The notes under the pieces are model-generated. The model worked only from the letters and a program-made list of their open reading frames with translations, was not told where the DNA came from and did not search any database. From NCBI GenBank assembly GCA_014190155.1, contig BJFY01000002.1:9209-73208 (forward strand): a stretch of 64,000 nt of DNA. Reading direction: 5' to 3'. Shown here piece after piece: positions 18,016 to 26,949 of this stretch. Made by a program: the position numbers and the translations under genes. This DNA comes from Actinomycetes bacterium. Lineage in GTDB: Bacteria; Actinomycetota; Actinomycetes; Nanopelagicales; Nanopelagicaceae. Every line of letters begins with the position of its first letter. Within the stretch, counting starts at the first letter, position 1.

Positions 18016-20946
18016 TTACTTAGTTATTGCTTTGACGCCAGCATCAAAAACATTTAAAAAGAAATCTACATCTTTTCGGTTGATAATCATTGGTGGTTTA
18101 ATTTTTAAAATATTATTATCGGGACCATCGCAGGATAGGAACACTCCAGCATTTTTTGCATATTCAATTAGATCAGCCATCTCTGCAGTTGCCGGCGTAT
18201 TTTCATCGCGCATTAATTCCACGCCAATAAATAGCCCAGACCCGCGCACATCACCGATTATCGAATGAGATTTGCTAAGTTCTCTTACGCTATTTGAAAG
18301 GTAACGACCAATTTCAATCGCGTTAGCTTGCAAATTTTCATCCTGCACAACATCTAAAACTGCTTGACCGATAGCAGCGCTAACTGGGTTACCGCCAAAG
18401 GTATTGAAATACTCCATGCCATTATGGAATGCCGCGGCAATTTCTGGCGTCGTAACCACAGCAGCTAGCGGGTGACCATTTCCTAGCGGTTTGCCCATAG
18501 TTACGATATCTGGAACCACGCCATGTAATTCAAATCCCCAGAATTTTTCACCTACTCGACCTAAACCAATTTGTACTTCATCGCTGATGCAGATTCCGCC
18601 ACTCGCGCGAACTTGTTCGAAAGCGCTCTTCAAAAAGCCTTCGGCTAAGCGAATTTGGCCACCAGTGCTAACAATTCCCTCACAGAAAAAAGCAGCAAGT
18701 GGTTCTTTCAAATTAGAAATTACATTTGCAAAATCAGCAGCATATTTAATTCCGGCGCCTTCGCCACGGTACTGGCCGCGGAACGGGTCGGGTAGTTCTG
18801 CGACGCCAACATGAGCCGGCGTTCCAGCGCCACCTTTACCTAGGAATTTATAAGGACTAATTTCAACGACGCTCTGGGTATGGCCGTGATAGCCATGCTT
18901 CAAAGCAATCATGCCTTTTCGTTTTGTGTATGCGTGCGCCAATCGAATGGCTAAATCATTAGCTTCACTTCCACTATTTACAAAGAAGATCACAGTTAAT
19001 GGGTCTGGGAGTGTGTTAGTTAGCGCGCGGCCGTATTCAACGATGTTCTGGTGCAAATATCGGGTGTTGGTATTTAAAGCTGCCATCTGGCTTGCTCCAG
19101 CTGCTACGACACGGGAATGACCATGGCCAACATGAGCTACGTTGTTAACTAGATCTAAATATTTTCTACCGCTTTGATCAAAGAGATAAGCACCTTCACC
19201 TTTAACGATTTGTAGCGGTGTTCTAAAATTTAAACTAAGGTTTTGCGAAAGCACAGTGTCGCGCTGATTTCTAATGACTTCTGGCGAAACCTTGCCGTGG
19301 GCGTCTGCTCCTTCTTTGATACGTAAGATTAAATTCGGATTGGGGGAGATACTCCGCCAAAGTGAAACTTCATCTCGAGGTGCTACTCCGTGCACATCTA
19401 ATCCCATTCCACAGAGATCTGTTAGTAATTGGAAATGGGTATGTGGTGGCCAACCAACATTCTCTGCTTCCACACCCATAGTTGCAATTTGATCGCCCGC
19501 TTTGACCTTCATGCCAACAGTTAGCGGAAGCAGGGATGTCCGAGATAAATGACCATATAAAGTCCAAAACGGAATACCGGTATCAGTTAAATGTTTCAAC
19601 ATTATGACTGGGCCATAATCTAAATAAGTGTTGTTATCGTTGAAAGCGTAAACTTCACCATCTAGAGGTGCATAAACTGCGGAACCTGCCGGCATTCCCA
19701 AATCTACACCGAGGTGGAAAGTACGGGCACTTGGGCTCTTTATATTGAAAGCTTCGCCTTGATAAACATTGCGTTCTTCGCAGTAATAGCCAATTGAAAC
19801 TTGGGCATCCACTTGCGCCATTAAAGCGTTTAGTTCGGCTTCGGTTCGAGGTAAGGCAGGGTTATCAATGGACCAGTTAAAGAAATATTTCTTTGCAGAA
19901 GCAAATGGTTTGCAAACGACATCGCTAGGTTTAGCAACTGTCTCCAAATATTGACGAATGGCGCGGGAGTTTGGATTTCCTTCATATCCACAGGCATCTC
20001 TAAAACGAAAATGTGAGTGATTGCGATCAGTCTTAGCTAATTTTATAAGTGCATCAGGCACTACGCCTTGACTTATTAATAAGTATTCGTTTGCTGGTGC
20101 TGATTTACTTTGAATGGCAGCATTTACCACGCTCATTGCTAACCGAACTTGGATTAAATCGAAGAGTATTTCTAATTCTACCGGGGTAAGGGGAGCGACC
20201 ATGTGGTAGCCGCGGATCAGTGGCAGGATTTCTTTGATCGGTTCATCCTTTTCTAGAACCATATAAGCCGCGCATACAGCCAAGCCAACAATCTTTGGGG
20301 CGATAACGATGTCACCGAAATCAATCAAGCCCAATCGGTCGCCATCTACGAGAATGTTGTAATCATTACCATCGTTATGAATTACCTGAGTAGGTAGCGC
20401 GCGCAGTTTAGGAATTACGTTATCTTTAAAATTCTGTAGAACTTTAGTTACTGCTGCTTGCAAAACCAAGTCTTTAATTAAATTAGTTTCTGCAATTAAC
20501 GAGCCCGCTTGTAATAAATTCCAAATGAATTGGCGATTTAGAACTTGCGCGTTTTTTTCATTTATCGCAATTGTGGCCAGCTTCTTATCAACTAAGGCGA
20601 TTTTGGCGCCAAGTGTCTGCAAGAGATTGGAATCAGTTTCGCTCTTAGCCCAAGGTTCGCCATCCACCCATTGCAATAACCGTGCGGTACAGCCATTAGG
20701 AAGATCAACTAAGAAATGGCCTTGCTTGGATTGAATTGGAGTCGGGATCCCGGCAATTTCTAGCATCCGAAGTGCAAAATCTTGGAGTTCGAGCCAATCA
20801 CGATTTCCGGCTTCGTACAATTTTAAAACATAGACCTGATCTGTAACCACTTTGAAATTTAAGTCGCGCTCACCTGGGAGCTGGGATATTTCACCAATGA
20901 GTCCGAAATGATCTTTAAGAATTGCTTCTGGATTCAAATCTTTCAT
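18016..20946 (-). CDS. Three-domain fusion: APH-type kinase, M23 peptidase-like domain, class III PLP phospho-lyase
   Basis: A 976-residue fusion. Residues about 1-330 form an aminoglycoside-phosphotransferase-like kinase (H190-N-D192 ... N197, and D209 in IDFGD), like hydroxylysine kinase. Residues about 400-540 form an M23/lysostaphin-type domain that keeps its zinc residues (H411 and D415 in HLGVDLG, LYGHLS with H466, and H502-T-H504). Residues about 550-976 are a class III aminotransferase fold closest to AGXT2L-type phospho-lyases ([26 protein letters not shown]), with D789 and PLP lysine K819 ([11 protein letters not shown]). Such lyases eliminate phosphate and ammonia from phosphoethanolamine or 5-phosphohydroxylysine. 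The start overlaps the preceding gene in an ATGA and has GAGGTGG upstream. Confidence 0.92.
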   Translation of the reverse strand: MKDLNPEAILKDHFGLIGEISQLPGERDLNFKVVTDQVYVLKLYEAGNRDWLELQDFALRMLEIAGIPTPIQSKQGHFLVDLPNGCTARLLQWVDGEPWAKSETDSNLLQTLGAKIALVDKKLATIAINEKNAQVLNRQFIWNLLQAGSLIAETNLIKDLVLQAAVTKVLQNFKDNVIPKLRALPTQVIHNDGNDYNILVDGDRLGLIDFGDIVIAPKIVGLAVCAAYMVLEKDEPIKEILPLIRGYHMVAPLTPVELEILFDLIQVRLAMSVVNAAIQSKSAPANEYLLISQGVVPDALIKLAKTDRNHSHFRFRDACGYEGNPNSRAIRQYLETVAKPSDVVCKPFASAKKYFFNWSIDNPALPRTEAELNALMAQVDAQVSIGYYCEERNVYQGEAFNIKSPSARTFHLGVDLGMPAGSAVYAPLDGEVYAFNDNNTYLDYGPVIMLKHLTDTGIPFWTLYGHLSRTSLLPLTVGMKVKAGDQIATMGVEAENVGWPPHTHFQLLTDLCGMGLDVHGVAPRDEVSLWRSISPNPNLILRIKEGADAHGKVSPEVIRNQRDTVLSQNLSLNFRTPLQIVKGEGAYLFDQSGRKYLDLVNNVAHVGHGHSRVVAAGASQMAALNTNTRYLHQNIVEYGRALTNTLPDPLTVIFFVNSGSEANDLAIRLAHAYTKRKGMIALKHGYHGHTQSVVEISPYKFLGKGGAGTPAHVGVAELPDPFRGQYRGEGAGIKYAADFANVISNLKEPLAAFFCEGIVSTGGQIRLAEGFLKSAFEQVRASGGICISDEVQIGLGRVGEKFWGFELHGVVPDIVTMGKPLGNGHPLAAVVTTPEIAAAFHNGMEYFNTFGGNPVSAAIGQAVLDVVQDENLQANAIEIGRYLSNSVRELSKSHSIIGDVRGSGLFIGVELMRDENTPATAEMADLIEYAKNAGVFLSCDGPDNNILKIKPPMIINRKDVDFFLNVFDAGVKAITK

Positions 20947-21893
20947 TTTCCACCTCTTTTCTGCATTAGCAATTCCACGAAAGCAGCATCCTGTATCCCA
21001 AGACCAACGCTGAAATAGCAGATAACTTCGGCGGGGTTTTCGCGTCCGTTAGCGCTTCTATTAATAACTTCGCCTATCGAAACAACTTCGGCCCATTTTC
21101 GCGCCTGCGATTTTAGCGCTGGAATTATTGATCCACATTGAACTTGGGTTGTTGCGGAATCGTCGGCAAAAACTTTATCTGCGGCGATTAGAACATCTGC
21201 CGAAATTTCTTCCCGATTTGGTGCAAAAGATCCGATTGCAATGCAGGTAGTTCCTGGTTTAAGTTTCCCTTTGAATAGCGGGGTCATTGCATTTGTACAA
21301 GTAAAAATTAGATCTGCGGTTGCCACTGCTGACTCAACATCTTGCGATATCTCAACTGGCAGATTATCCGCAAATTCTGCCTTAACGGATTTACCTTTAT
21401 CTGAACTTCTAACGACCATCGTCAATTTTGTTGGTTTGAAAAGTTCTAGGGCAGCTTTGGCGTGCGCAATTGCTTGTGGAGCGCTACCGATAACTGTTAT
21501 ATAATCGAGTTTGTTTGCTAATTCTTGGGCAGCGACCATGCTTGCTGCAGTAGTTCGGATTCGGGTAACGCTTTCGCCATCCACGAAATAAGTTAAAGAA
21601 CCGGTTTCAGAATCCATAACTGCAATGTATGCCTGCACAACTGGCAAACCCCTGGCACTATTTGAACTGGTAACGCTGCCAAATTTAACAATTGTTGGTG
21701 CGGTTATTGCAGCTCGAGCAATATAAGAAAACTGTGCGTTCTCACCATTTGTAATTACCGCCCTTGGACCCATTACTGAAGTTCCAGAAATTAAACCAGC
21801 GAACGCTTTACGCTGTGATTCCACAACTTCCTCAAGGGAACAAGCCGATTCAACTTCTGCTGCGGAAATCGTGATCGGGGGCGCAGTGTTCAT
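20943..21893 (-). CDS. Ornithine cyclodeaminase/mu-crystallin family protein
   Basis: NAD(P)-binding protein of the OCD/mu-crystallin family, which includes ornithine or lysine cyclodeaminases, alanine dehydrogenases and ketimine reductases acting on delta1-piperideine-2-carboxylate. It has 316 residues from the chosen ATG (MNTAPPITISAAEVES). Conserved stretches are FGSVTSSNSARGLPVV, the TRIRTTAASMVAAQELAN substrate region, and a nucleotide-binding turn (VIGSAPQA) less Gly-rich than usual. It is translationally coupled (ATGA) to the kinase/phospho-lyase fusion. An activity on a cyclic lysine-type imine would fit but is inferred. AGAAGG precedes this start; upstream in-frame codons run into the GNAT gene. 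Confidence 0.85.
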   Translation of the reverse strand: MNTAPPITISAAEVESACSLEEVVESQRKAFAGLISGTSVMGPRAVITNGENAQFSYIARAAITAPTIVKFGSVTSSNSARGLPVVQAYIAVMDSETGSLTYFVDGESVTRIRTTAASMVAAQELANKLDYITVIGSAPQAIAHAKAALELFKPTKLTMVVRSSDKGKSVKAEFADNLPVEISQDVESAVATADLIFTCTNAMTPLFKGKLKPGTTCIAIGSFAPNREEISADVLIAADKVFADDSATTQVQCGSIIPALKSQARKWAEVVSIGEVINRSANGRENPAEVICYFSVGLGIQDAAFVELLMQKRGGK

Positions 21894-21906
21894 GTTGCAA
21901 ACCTTC

Positions 21907-22389
21907 TCACTTATTTGGTTGCTTCGCGAAATTACGCAGAGCATCACCGCTTAATCTAAAAACAGTCCATTCATCCATTGGGATAGCACCTATGGATTTG
22001 TAAAAATTGATGGCAGGTTCATTCCAATCAAGTACCCACCATTGAAAACGTTCGTATCCTCGAGTTACACAAATTTCAGCCAAAGTCTTCATTAGGCCTT
22101 GGCCAATACCGCTACCTCTAAATTCCGGCTTTACGAAGAGATCCTCAAGATAAATACCAGGCTGTCCTAACCAAGTTGAATAGTTGAGAAACCAAATTGC
22201 AAATCCGGCGACTTGACCATCTACTTCCGCAATCTTGCAGAACGATAATGGGCTAGCGCCAAAAAGTGAGCCGCGAATATCGTCGATTGTGGCAACAACT
22301 TCATCTGGTGCTTTTTCATAAACTGCGAGTTCGTGAATTAAATCTAAAATTGATTGGGAATCGCCATAAACTGCATCTCTTATTAACAT
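21907..22389 (-). CDS. GNAT family N-acetyltransferase (diamine/spermidine acetyltransferase-like)
   Basis: A 160-residue GNAT fold. It begins MLIRDAVYGDSQSILDLIHELA and includes YLEDLFVKPEFRGSGIGQGLM, the acetyl-CoA pyrophosphate-binding loop. The C-terminal NEPAINFYKSIGA matches the SSAT-like branch that acetylates di- and polyamines or thialysine. It sits mid-operon, 13 nt before the OCD gene and 2 nt after another GNAT. Substrate is inferred loosely from the branch and the amino-acid context. Confidence 0.88.
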   Translation of the reverse strand: MLIRDAVYGDSQSILDLIHELAVYEKAPDEVVATIDDIRGSLFGASPLSFCKIAEVDGQVAGFAIWFLNYSTWLGQPGIYLEDLFVKPEFRGSGIGQGLMKTLAEICVTRGYERFQWWVLDWNEPAINFYKSIGAIPMDEWTVFRLSGDALRNFAKQPNK

Positions 22390-22391
22390 CG

Positions 22392-22880
22392 CTATAAATC
22401 CTTTTGCATTAGAACTAGAGTCAATCGCTTTTCGTGTTTTATCGCCACTCCAGGCATGCGAGCAGTTTCAATAAATCCGAATCTTTTATGAAATTCTATG
22501 GAACGCGTGTTTTCAGAATCAATACCAGCGACCATAATCTTACGATTTTGCTTTAATGCGATTGCCAGTAATTCAGCCATGATCACTCCACCAACGCCAT
22601 TCCCGCGGTTTTCAGATTTAACATGGAGGCTATGTTCAACTGTTCCGCTATATCCCTCGCCAAATCGAAAATCGTTAAACGCGCCATATCCCACAATCTC
22701 GCCGTTGATTTCCGCAACTATTACTGGGTAACCAGAATCAACTCTTTGGTTAAACCATTTAACTCGGTCATCAGGATTTACTTGACTCTCACGATAAATG
22801 GCGTTGGTCTTCAGTATGACTTCGTTATAAATATCAGTAATGGCTGAAATGTCCGACAAGGTTGCTTCACGAATTTTCAT
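22392..22880 (-). CDS. GNAT family N-acetyltransferase (phosphinothricin-acetyltransferase-like)
   Basis: A 162-residue acetyltransferase resembling the Pat/MnaT group that acetylates phosphinothricin, methionine sulfone and similar amino-acid analogues. It begins MKIREATLSDISAITDIYNEV. The YRESQVNPDDRVKWF region and the acetyl-CoA loop VKSENRGNGVGGVIM are visible, followed by SIEFHKRFGFIE. The ATG at 22880 overlaps the MFS stop in an ATGA, which I prefer over an upstream in-frame start lying inside the MFS gene. Second gene of the minus-strand operon ending in the phospho-lyase fusion. Confidence 0.88.
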   Translation of the reverse strand: MKIREATLSDISAITDIYNEVILKTNAIYRESQVNPDDRVKWFNQRVDSGYPVIVAEINGEIVGYGAFNDFRFGEGYSGTVEHSLHVKSENRGNGVGGVIMAELLAIALKQNRKIMVAGIDSENTRSIEFHKRFGFIETARMPGVAIKHEKRLTLVLMQKDL

Positions 22881-24022
22881 CGATTGGCTCGCAAGCCTAT
22901 TACTGCTTGGATTACACAAATTCCAATTAAAATATTAATAACGATGTTCCAACTATTTGTTGCTTGATAAAGCAAGCCAAATCCAACTGGGAAAATTGCG
23001 GTTAATCCATAGCCGATTCCTTGCGCCATCGCCGATAAATGTCCGGTTTGTTCTGGCGTTGGTGATTTCATGGCAATTAACCCAAGAGCTACTGGAAGCG
23101 CCGCATGGGTCGCGCTAACCAGCACGAGCGATGGAATCGTCCATCCCGTATTTAAATATTGCAATCCTGCGAAGCCAAAAATTCCAGGAATCGCCGTTAG
23201 CAATATTGCGTTCTTTTGATTTGCACCTCTACCAAATAGAAGAGGTAGCGCAAAAGTAAAAATAAATCCTGAGAAAGTAGTAAACCCAAGTAAAGCTCCA
23301 GCTCTAACTTCACTGTATCCCTGATCAATTAACATCTTTGGCAGCCAAGCAATCTGTACATAGAAAAGCGTTGATTGCAACCCCATATAAAGAGTCACCA
23401 TCCAAGCTGATTTACTTCGTAATAACGTGCCCCAGTAATTAACATCTTCAAATGTTTTCTTCTTAGCTTTCCGTAATACTGGAATCCAAAGTAGCGCAGT
23501 AATTAAAGGTAGCAACGCCCAAATTCCGATTCCGATTCGCCAGCTGTCATGAAAGAACCGAGAAATTGGGATTGAAAATCCCGCCGCGGCAGAAGCCACT
23601 AACGCTAACGTGGCAGAATAAATTGGCATGATCACCGTAATTTTTGTGGGGTAGTCACGACGGACTATCGCGGGGGTCACCACATTTAAGATTGCAATGG
23701 CGATTCCTAGAATTATGGTCGCTATGAAAACATTGGCAGAATTACCGATTGAACGCGAAATTGTGGCAAAGCCCAAAAGAAAGAGCGAAAGTACGATCAG
23801 AAGCTCATTTGAAATTCTGCGAAATAGTTTTGTATAAGGTAACGGCGCAGCTATTGCAAAGCAGATGACTGGAATGGATGTGAGGAAACCAAAAAGTGAG
23901 ACGGAGATGCCGAGATCTTCCCTAATCTGATTTATCTGGGGCGATAGGCTGGTTAGCGGCGCCCTAATACAACCAGCGATGAGGATTAGAACTATTAATT
24001 CTCGGCTGCGCCATTTGAACAT
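22877..24022 (-). CDS. MFS transporter, CynX/NimT-like
   Basis: A 381-residue major facilitator with about twelve helices. The N-terminal GCIRAPLTSLSPQINQIREDLG resembles CynX/NimT (cyanate and nitroimidazole transport) proteins. The substrate is open. As first gene of an operon with two GNATs, an OCD-family protein and the phospho-lyase fusion, it may move the compound handled there. Promoter is clear: TATACT 6 nt before the ATG on the minus strand. Divergent from the ABC importer, with 98 bp between. Confidence 0.88.
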   Translation of the reverse strand: MFKWRSRELIVLILIAGCIRAPLTSLSPQINQIREDLGISVSLFGFLTSIPVICFAIAAPLPYTKLFRRISNELLIVLSLFLLGFATISRSIGNSANVFIATIILGIAIAILNVVTPAIVRRDYPTKITVIMPIYSATLALVASAAAGFSIPISRFFHDSWRIGIGIWALLPLITALLWIPVLRKAKKKTFEDVNYWGTLLRSKSAWMVTLYMGLQSTLFYVQIAWLPKMLIDQGYSEVRAGALLGFTTFSGFIFTFALPLLFGRGANQKNAILLTAIPGIFGFAGLQYLNTGWTIPSLVLVSATHAALPVALGLIAMKSPTPEQTGHLSAMAQGIGYGLTAIFPVGFGLLYQATNSWNIVINILIGICVIQAVIGLRANR

Positions 24023-24028
24023 TGCTCG

Positions 24029-24034
24029 AGTATA
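24029..24034 (-). promoter_or_regulatory. -10 box (TATACT), leaderless, MFS-GNAT-OCD-fusion operon
   Basis: Minus-strand TATACT, close to the ideal -10, is 6 nt before the ATG at 24022. It is the only clear promoter for the five-gene operon ending in the kinase/phospho-lyase fusion. Confidence 0.7.
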
Positions 24035-24120
24035 GAAGGTTCTTTATTTTGGATGGCTAGCCAGTTACAATCCCAATCAGATTTATGTCGATTTAGTAGA
24101 AGGCGAGTGGGATCCCAGCT

Positions 24121-25077
24121 TTGAAACTTATTGAAGCCGCCCCGATCACAGGGCGATCACCAGCCGCGATTGCTTGGTCACATTTAAAATCCGATCGCAC
24201 TGCTTGGGTCTCAAGTTTTTTTGTTTTTATATTTCTATTTATTGGGGTGATTGCACCGATTTTTCCGCGGATATTGCACACGACTCCGGATGCGTTCCAT
24301 CCCGAAACCCTTGATGCAGATATGGGTGCGATGCCGATCGGTTCATTTGGTGGAATTTCAATGCAACATTGGTTTGGCGTTGAGCCACGAACTGGCCGCG
24401 ACATTTTTCTAAGATTTGTTTTCGGTGCACGAACATCACTCTCGATCGCACTAATTGCAACGGTAATCGCCACCATTATCGGTGTGAGCATAGGATTAAT
24501 TTCTGGTTTTTTTGGTGGCAAAGTAGATCAAGTACTTTCGCGTTTAATGGAAATCATTCTGGCCTTCCCATCAATATTATTTGCGTTAGCCATAACCCCA
24601 GTTCTTGAGAGTGTGTTAACCAGAGCTGGATTACCCGATGGGAATGGTGTTCGAATTCCGGTTATGATTTTTGTTATTTCAACATTTGGCTGGCCGTACA
24701 TTGCAAGAATTGTCCGTGGTCAAGTAATTTCACTTCGAGAGCGCGAATTTATTGAAGCAGCTCGCGCACTTGGTGCGAGCAGGTGGCATTTGGTATTTAG
24801 AGAGATTCTGCCGAATCTATGGGCGCCAATTCTGGTTACAGTAGCTTTAAATATCCCTACCTTTATAACTACCGAGGCGGCGCTAACCTTCCTTGGCGCT
24901 GGCGTTATCGAACCTACTTCCGATTGGGGAGCGATGCTTTTAGCCTCAGTTCCGTTCTATCGGGTGGATCCGATGTATACCTTTATCCCCGGATTTGCGC
25001 TCTTCATTTTGGTCCTTGCATTCAATTTATTAGGCGATAGCGTAAGAGATGCCCTAGACCCAAAGAGTTCCCGATAA
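24121..25077 (+). CDS. Peptide ABC transporter permease, DppC/OppC-type
   Basis: Inner-membrane permease of a peptide/nickel-type importer. It is 318 residues, with an N-terminal helix (about 31-50), a periplasmic-side loop, and the BPD transmembrane domain. The ATPase-coupling EAA loop is REFIEAARALGASRWHLVFREILPN, split here as EFIEAARALGAS and its continuation. The start is the TTG at 24121; GGCGAGTGGG lies upstream. Unusually this C-type permease precedes the binding protein, so the cluster reads C-A-B-D-F. Confidence 0.92.
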   Translation: MKLIEAAPITGRSPAAIAWSHLKSDRTAWVSSFFVFIFLFIGVIAPIFPRILHTTPDAFHPETLDADMGAMPIGSFGGISMQHWFGVEPRTGRDIFLRFVFGARTSLSIALIATVIATIIGVSIGLISGFFGGKVDQVLSRLMEIILAFPSILFALAITPVLESVLTRAGLPDGNGVRIPVMIFVISTFGWPYIARIVRGQVISLREREFIEAARALGASRWHLVFREILPNLWAPILVTVALNIPTFITTEAALTFLGAGVIEPTSDWGAMLLASVPFYRVDPMYTFIPGFALFILVLAFNLLGDSVRDALDPKSSR

Positions 25078-25143
25078 TGTTAACAATTATTGGGAGATTT
25101 AAATAAAACCCATGGACAAATACAACTCGAGAGAAGGCAAAGC

Positions 25144-26877
25144 ATGAGCCTAAGAAATAAATTCTTAGCATCGGTAGGTGCGCTAGCTTTAGGAGCAACC
25201 GCGATGTCAATAGCACCGACTGCGCAAGCAGCGACGCCAGCATCATGGAGTGGACCAGCACCCGCTGTTAAAGGTGCGGTAACCGGCGGAACTCTAACTA
25301 TTCTGAACCAAGGAGATTTCGAGCATATTGATCCAGCTCGTAACTATGTCGGTGGAACTTTAGATTTCTATCGATTCTTCATCCGCACCCTTACGCAGTA
25401 CCGCACTATTAACGGTAAAACTGAATTAGTACCAGATGTTGCAGCAGATTTAGGAACCACACCAGATAACGGTAAAACTTGGACCTTTAAACTTCGTCCA
25501 AATTTGAAGTACGAAGATGGTTCCATAATTACTTGCCAAGATCTTAAATACGGAACTATGCGTTCATACAACGATGAAATTCTTGATGGCGGTACAACTT
25601 ACGCTGAAGATTTCTTGCAAAATGAAACTGGTTTCAAAGGCCCTTATACCGATCCAACTGGAGATCTAACTTCTATTACTTGCTCGCCTAAAGGTGACGC
25701 AATCACTTACAAGTTAGCGTATGCAGTTCCATATTTTGCATATGTAACAACTTTCGGTTCGTTCTCACCAGTGCCAAAAGCCAAAGATACAAAGCAAAAT
25801 TATGATTTGCGCCCAGTATCTTCTGGTCCATATAAAATCGAATCTTATAATCGTGGCAAGAACATGACTTTGATCCGCAATAAAAATTGGAACCCAAAGA
25901 GTGATCCGCTTCGTTGGAATTACCCAGATAAGATTGTGGTCAAGTTCGGATACGAACAGAACGCTCTAGAAAACATGCTCTTCTCCGATAGCGGCGAAGC
26001 AAAGCGTGCCATGTCACTTGATACCCAAATGGTGACAAACCTTGCGGAAGCGCTGACTTATAGCCCGCTCTTCAAAGATCGACTTTATGCATTTGACTCG
26101 CCATATGCTCGTTATCTAGCGATCAATATGGATACGGTCAAAGATATAAACGTACGTAAAGCAATTCAATGCGCTGTTAATTTAGAGACAGTATTGCTAG
26201 CAGCTGGCGGAACCAATGCTGGTATGTACGCCAACTCATTAATTCCAACGTCATTGAAAAATGCTTATCGCAATTTCAATGTTTGCGGACGAGATGTTCA
26301 TACGAGTCCAACAGGTCAGACAGATGCCGCAAAGGCGCTGCTGGCTAAATCACCAACAGCAAAGAAGGATCTAATCTTGGCTTATCGCGATAAAGGTACA
26401 GAACCTGCTCGTGCAGCTGCAGTGCAACAAGCATTGATAGCAGCTGGATTTAAAGTCACAATGATGAAACTTCCACGCGCTGGTTATTACACCAGAATCG
26501 GACAACGCGATGTTGGTGTCGTGCAACCTGATGTGATTCAAACTTCTTGGGGATTTGACTGGGCAGCAGCATCTGGAATTGTTCCAGCCTTGCTAGATGG
26601 TCGCACCATGTCTCCAACAGATTCACACTCTAACTACTCGCGCCAGAATGAACCATCGATGCAGTCGCTCTTCGAAAAAGCTGACATGATTACTGATCCT
26701 GTGAAGTCAGATAAAGCGCTAGGTGATTTAGAACAGAAAATAGTTGTTGATTTTGCAGGTGTTGTACCTATGTACATCGAAGCATCAACCTTTATGACTG
26801 GTTCTAAACTTGGTGGCGTACAAGCAGATGGTGGTTATGGAACGCTTAGCCCACTAGCTGCATTCGTTCGAAAGTAA
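25144..26877 (+). CDS. Extracellular peptide-binding protein (SBP family 5)
   Basis: Solute-binding protein of the peptide importer, 577 residues. It has an N-terminal Sec-type signal peptide with a Lys/Arg start, the hydrophobic core LASVGALALGATAMSIA and a likely cleavage after AQA (PTAQA-A). There is no lipobox Cys, which is unusual for a Gram-positive-type SBP. The family 5 signature region around DGSIITCQDLKYG and the strand WTFKLRPNLKYEDGS are visible. The ATG at 25144 (GAGAAGG upstream) is preferred over an in-frame start 54 nt earlier. The downstream hairpin may stabilise its mRNA. Confidence 0.93.
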   Translation: MSLRNKFLASVGALALGATAMSIAPTAQAATPASWSGPAPAVKGAVTGGTLTILNQGDFEHIDPARNYVGGTLDFYRFFIRTLTQYRTINGKTELVPDVAADLGTTPDNGKTWTFKLRPNLKYEDGSIITCQDLKYGTMRSYNDEILDGGTTYAEDFLQNETGFKGPYTDPTGDLTSITCSPKGDAITYKLAYAVPYFAYVTTFGSFSPVPKAKDTKQNYDLRPVSSGPYKIESYNRGKNMTLIRNKNWNPKSDPLRWNYPDKIVVKFGYEQNALENMLFSDSGEAKRAMSLDTQMVTNLAEALTYSPLFKDRLYAFDSPYARYLAINMDTVKDINVRKAIQCAVNLETVLLAAGGTNAGMYANSLIPTSLKNAYRNFNVCGRDVHTSPTGQTDAAKALLAKSPTAKKDLILAYRDKGTEPARAAAVQQALIAAGFKVTMMKLPRAGYYTRIGQRDVGVVQPDVIQTSWGFDWAAASGIVPALLDGRTMSPTDSHSNYSRQNEPSMQSLFEKADMITDPVKSDKALGDLEQKIVVDFAGVVPMYIEASTFMTGSKLGGVQADGGYGTLSPLAAFVRK

Positions 26878-26895
26878 TAAATTAAGTAAACAATT

Positions 26896-26931
26896 GAGTT
26901 ACCCGATATCTAAATAGGTATCGGGTAACTC
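26896..26931 (+). terminator. Strong intercistronic hairpin between binding-protein and permease genes
   Basis: GAGTTACCCGATA (26896-26908) pairs perfectly with TATCGGGTAACTC (26919-26931), and three inner pairs reduce the loop to AAAT. There is no long U-run after it, so it is more likely a partial terminator or an mRNA 3'-end stabiliser that lets the binding-protein message outnumber the permease and ATPase messages (inference). Confidence 0.7.
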
Positions 26932-26938
26932 TTTGGTT

Positions 26939-26945
26939 AGGGAGG
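26939..26945 (+). promoter_or_regulatory. Strong Shine-Dalgarno of the DppB-type permease gene
   Basis: AGGGAGG lies 4 nt before the ATG at 26950, just after the hairpin, and fixes the start of the second permease gene. Confidence 0.75.
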
Positions 26946-26949
26946 AAAA

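Noticed and set aside
24093-24521. 142-aa minus-strand ORF
   Set aside because: Antisense to the DppC-type permease and its leader; no domain.
26896-26931. Full operon terminator after the binding-protein gene
   Set aside because: No U-run follows, and the next transporter genes continue immediately with a strong Shine-Dalgarno.
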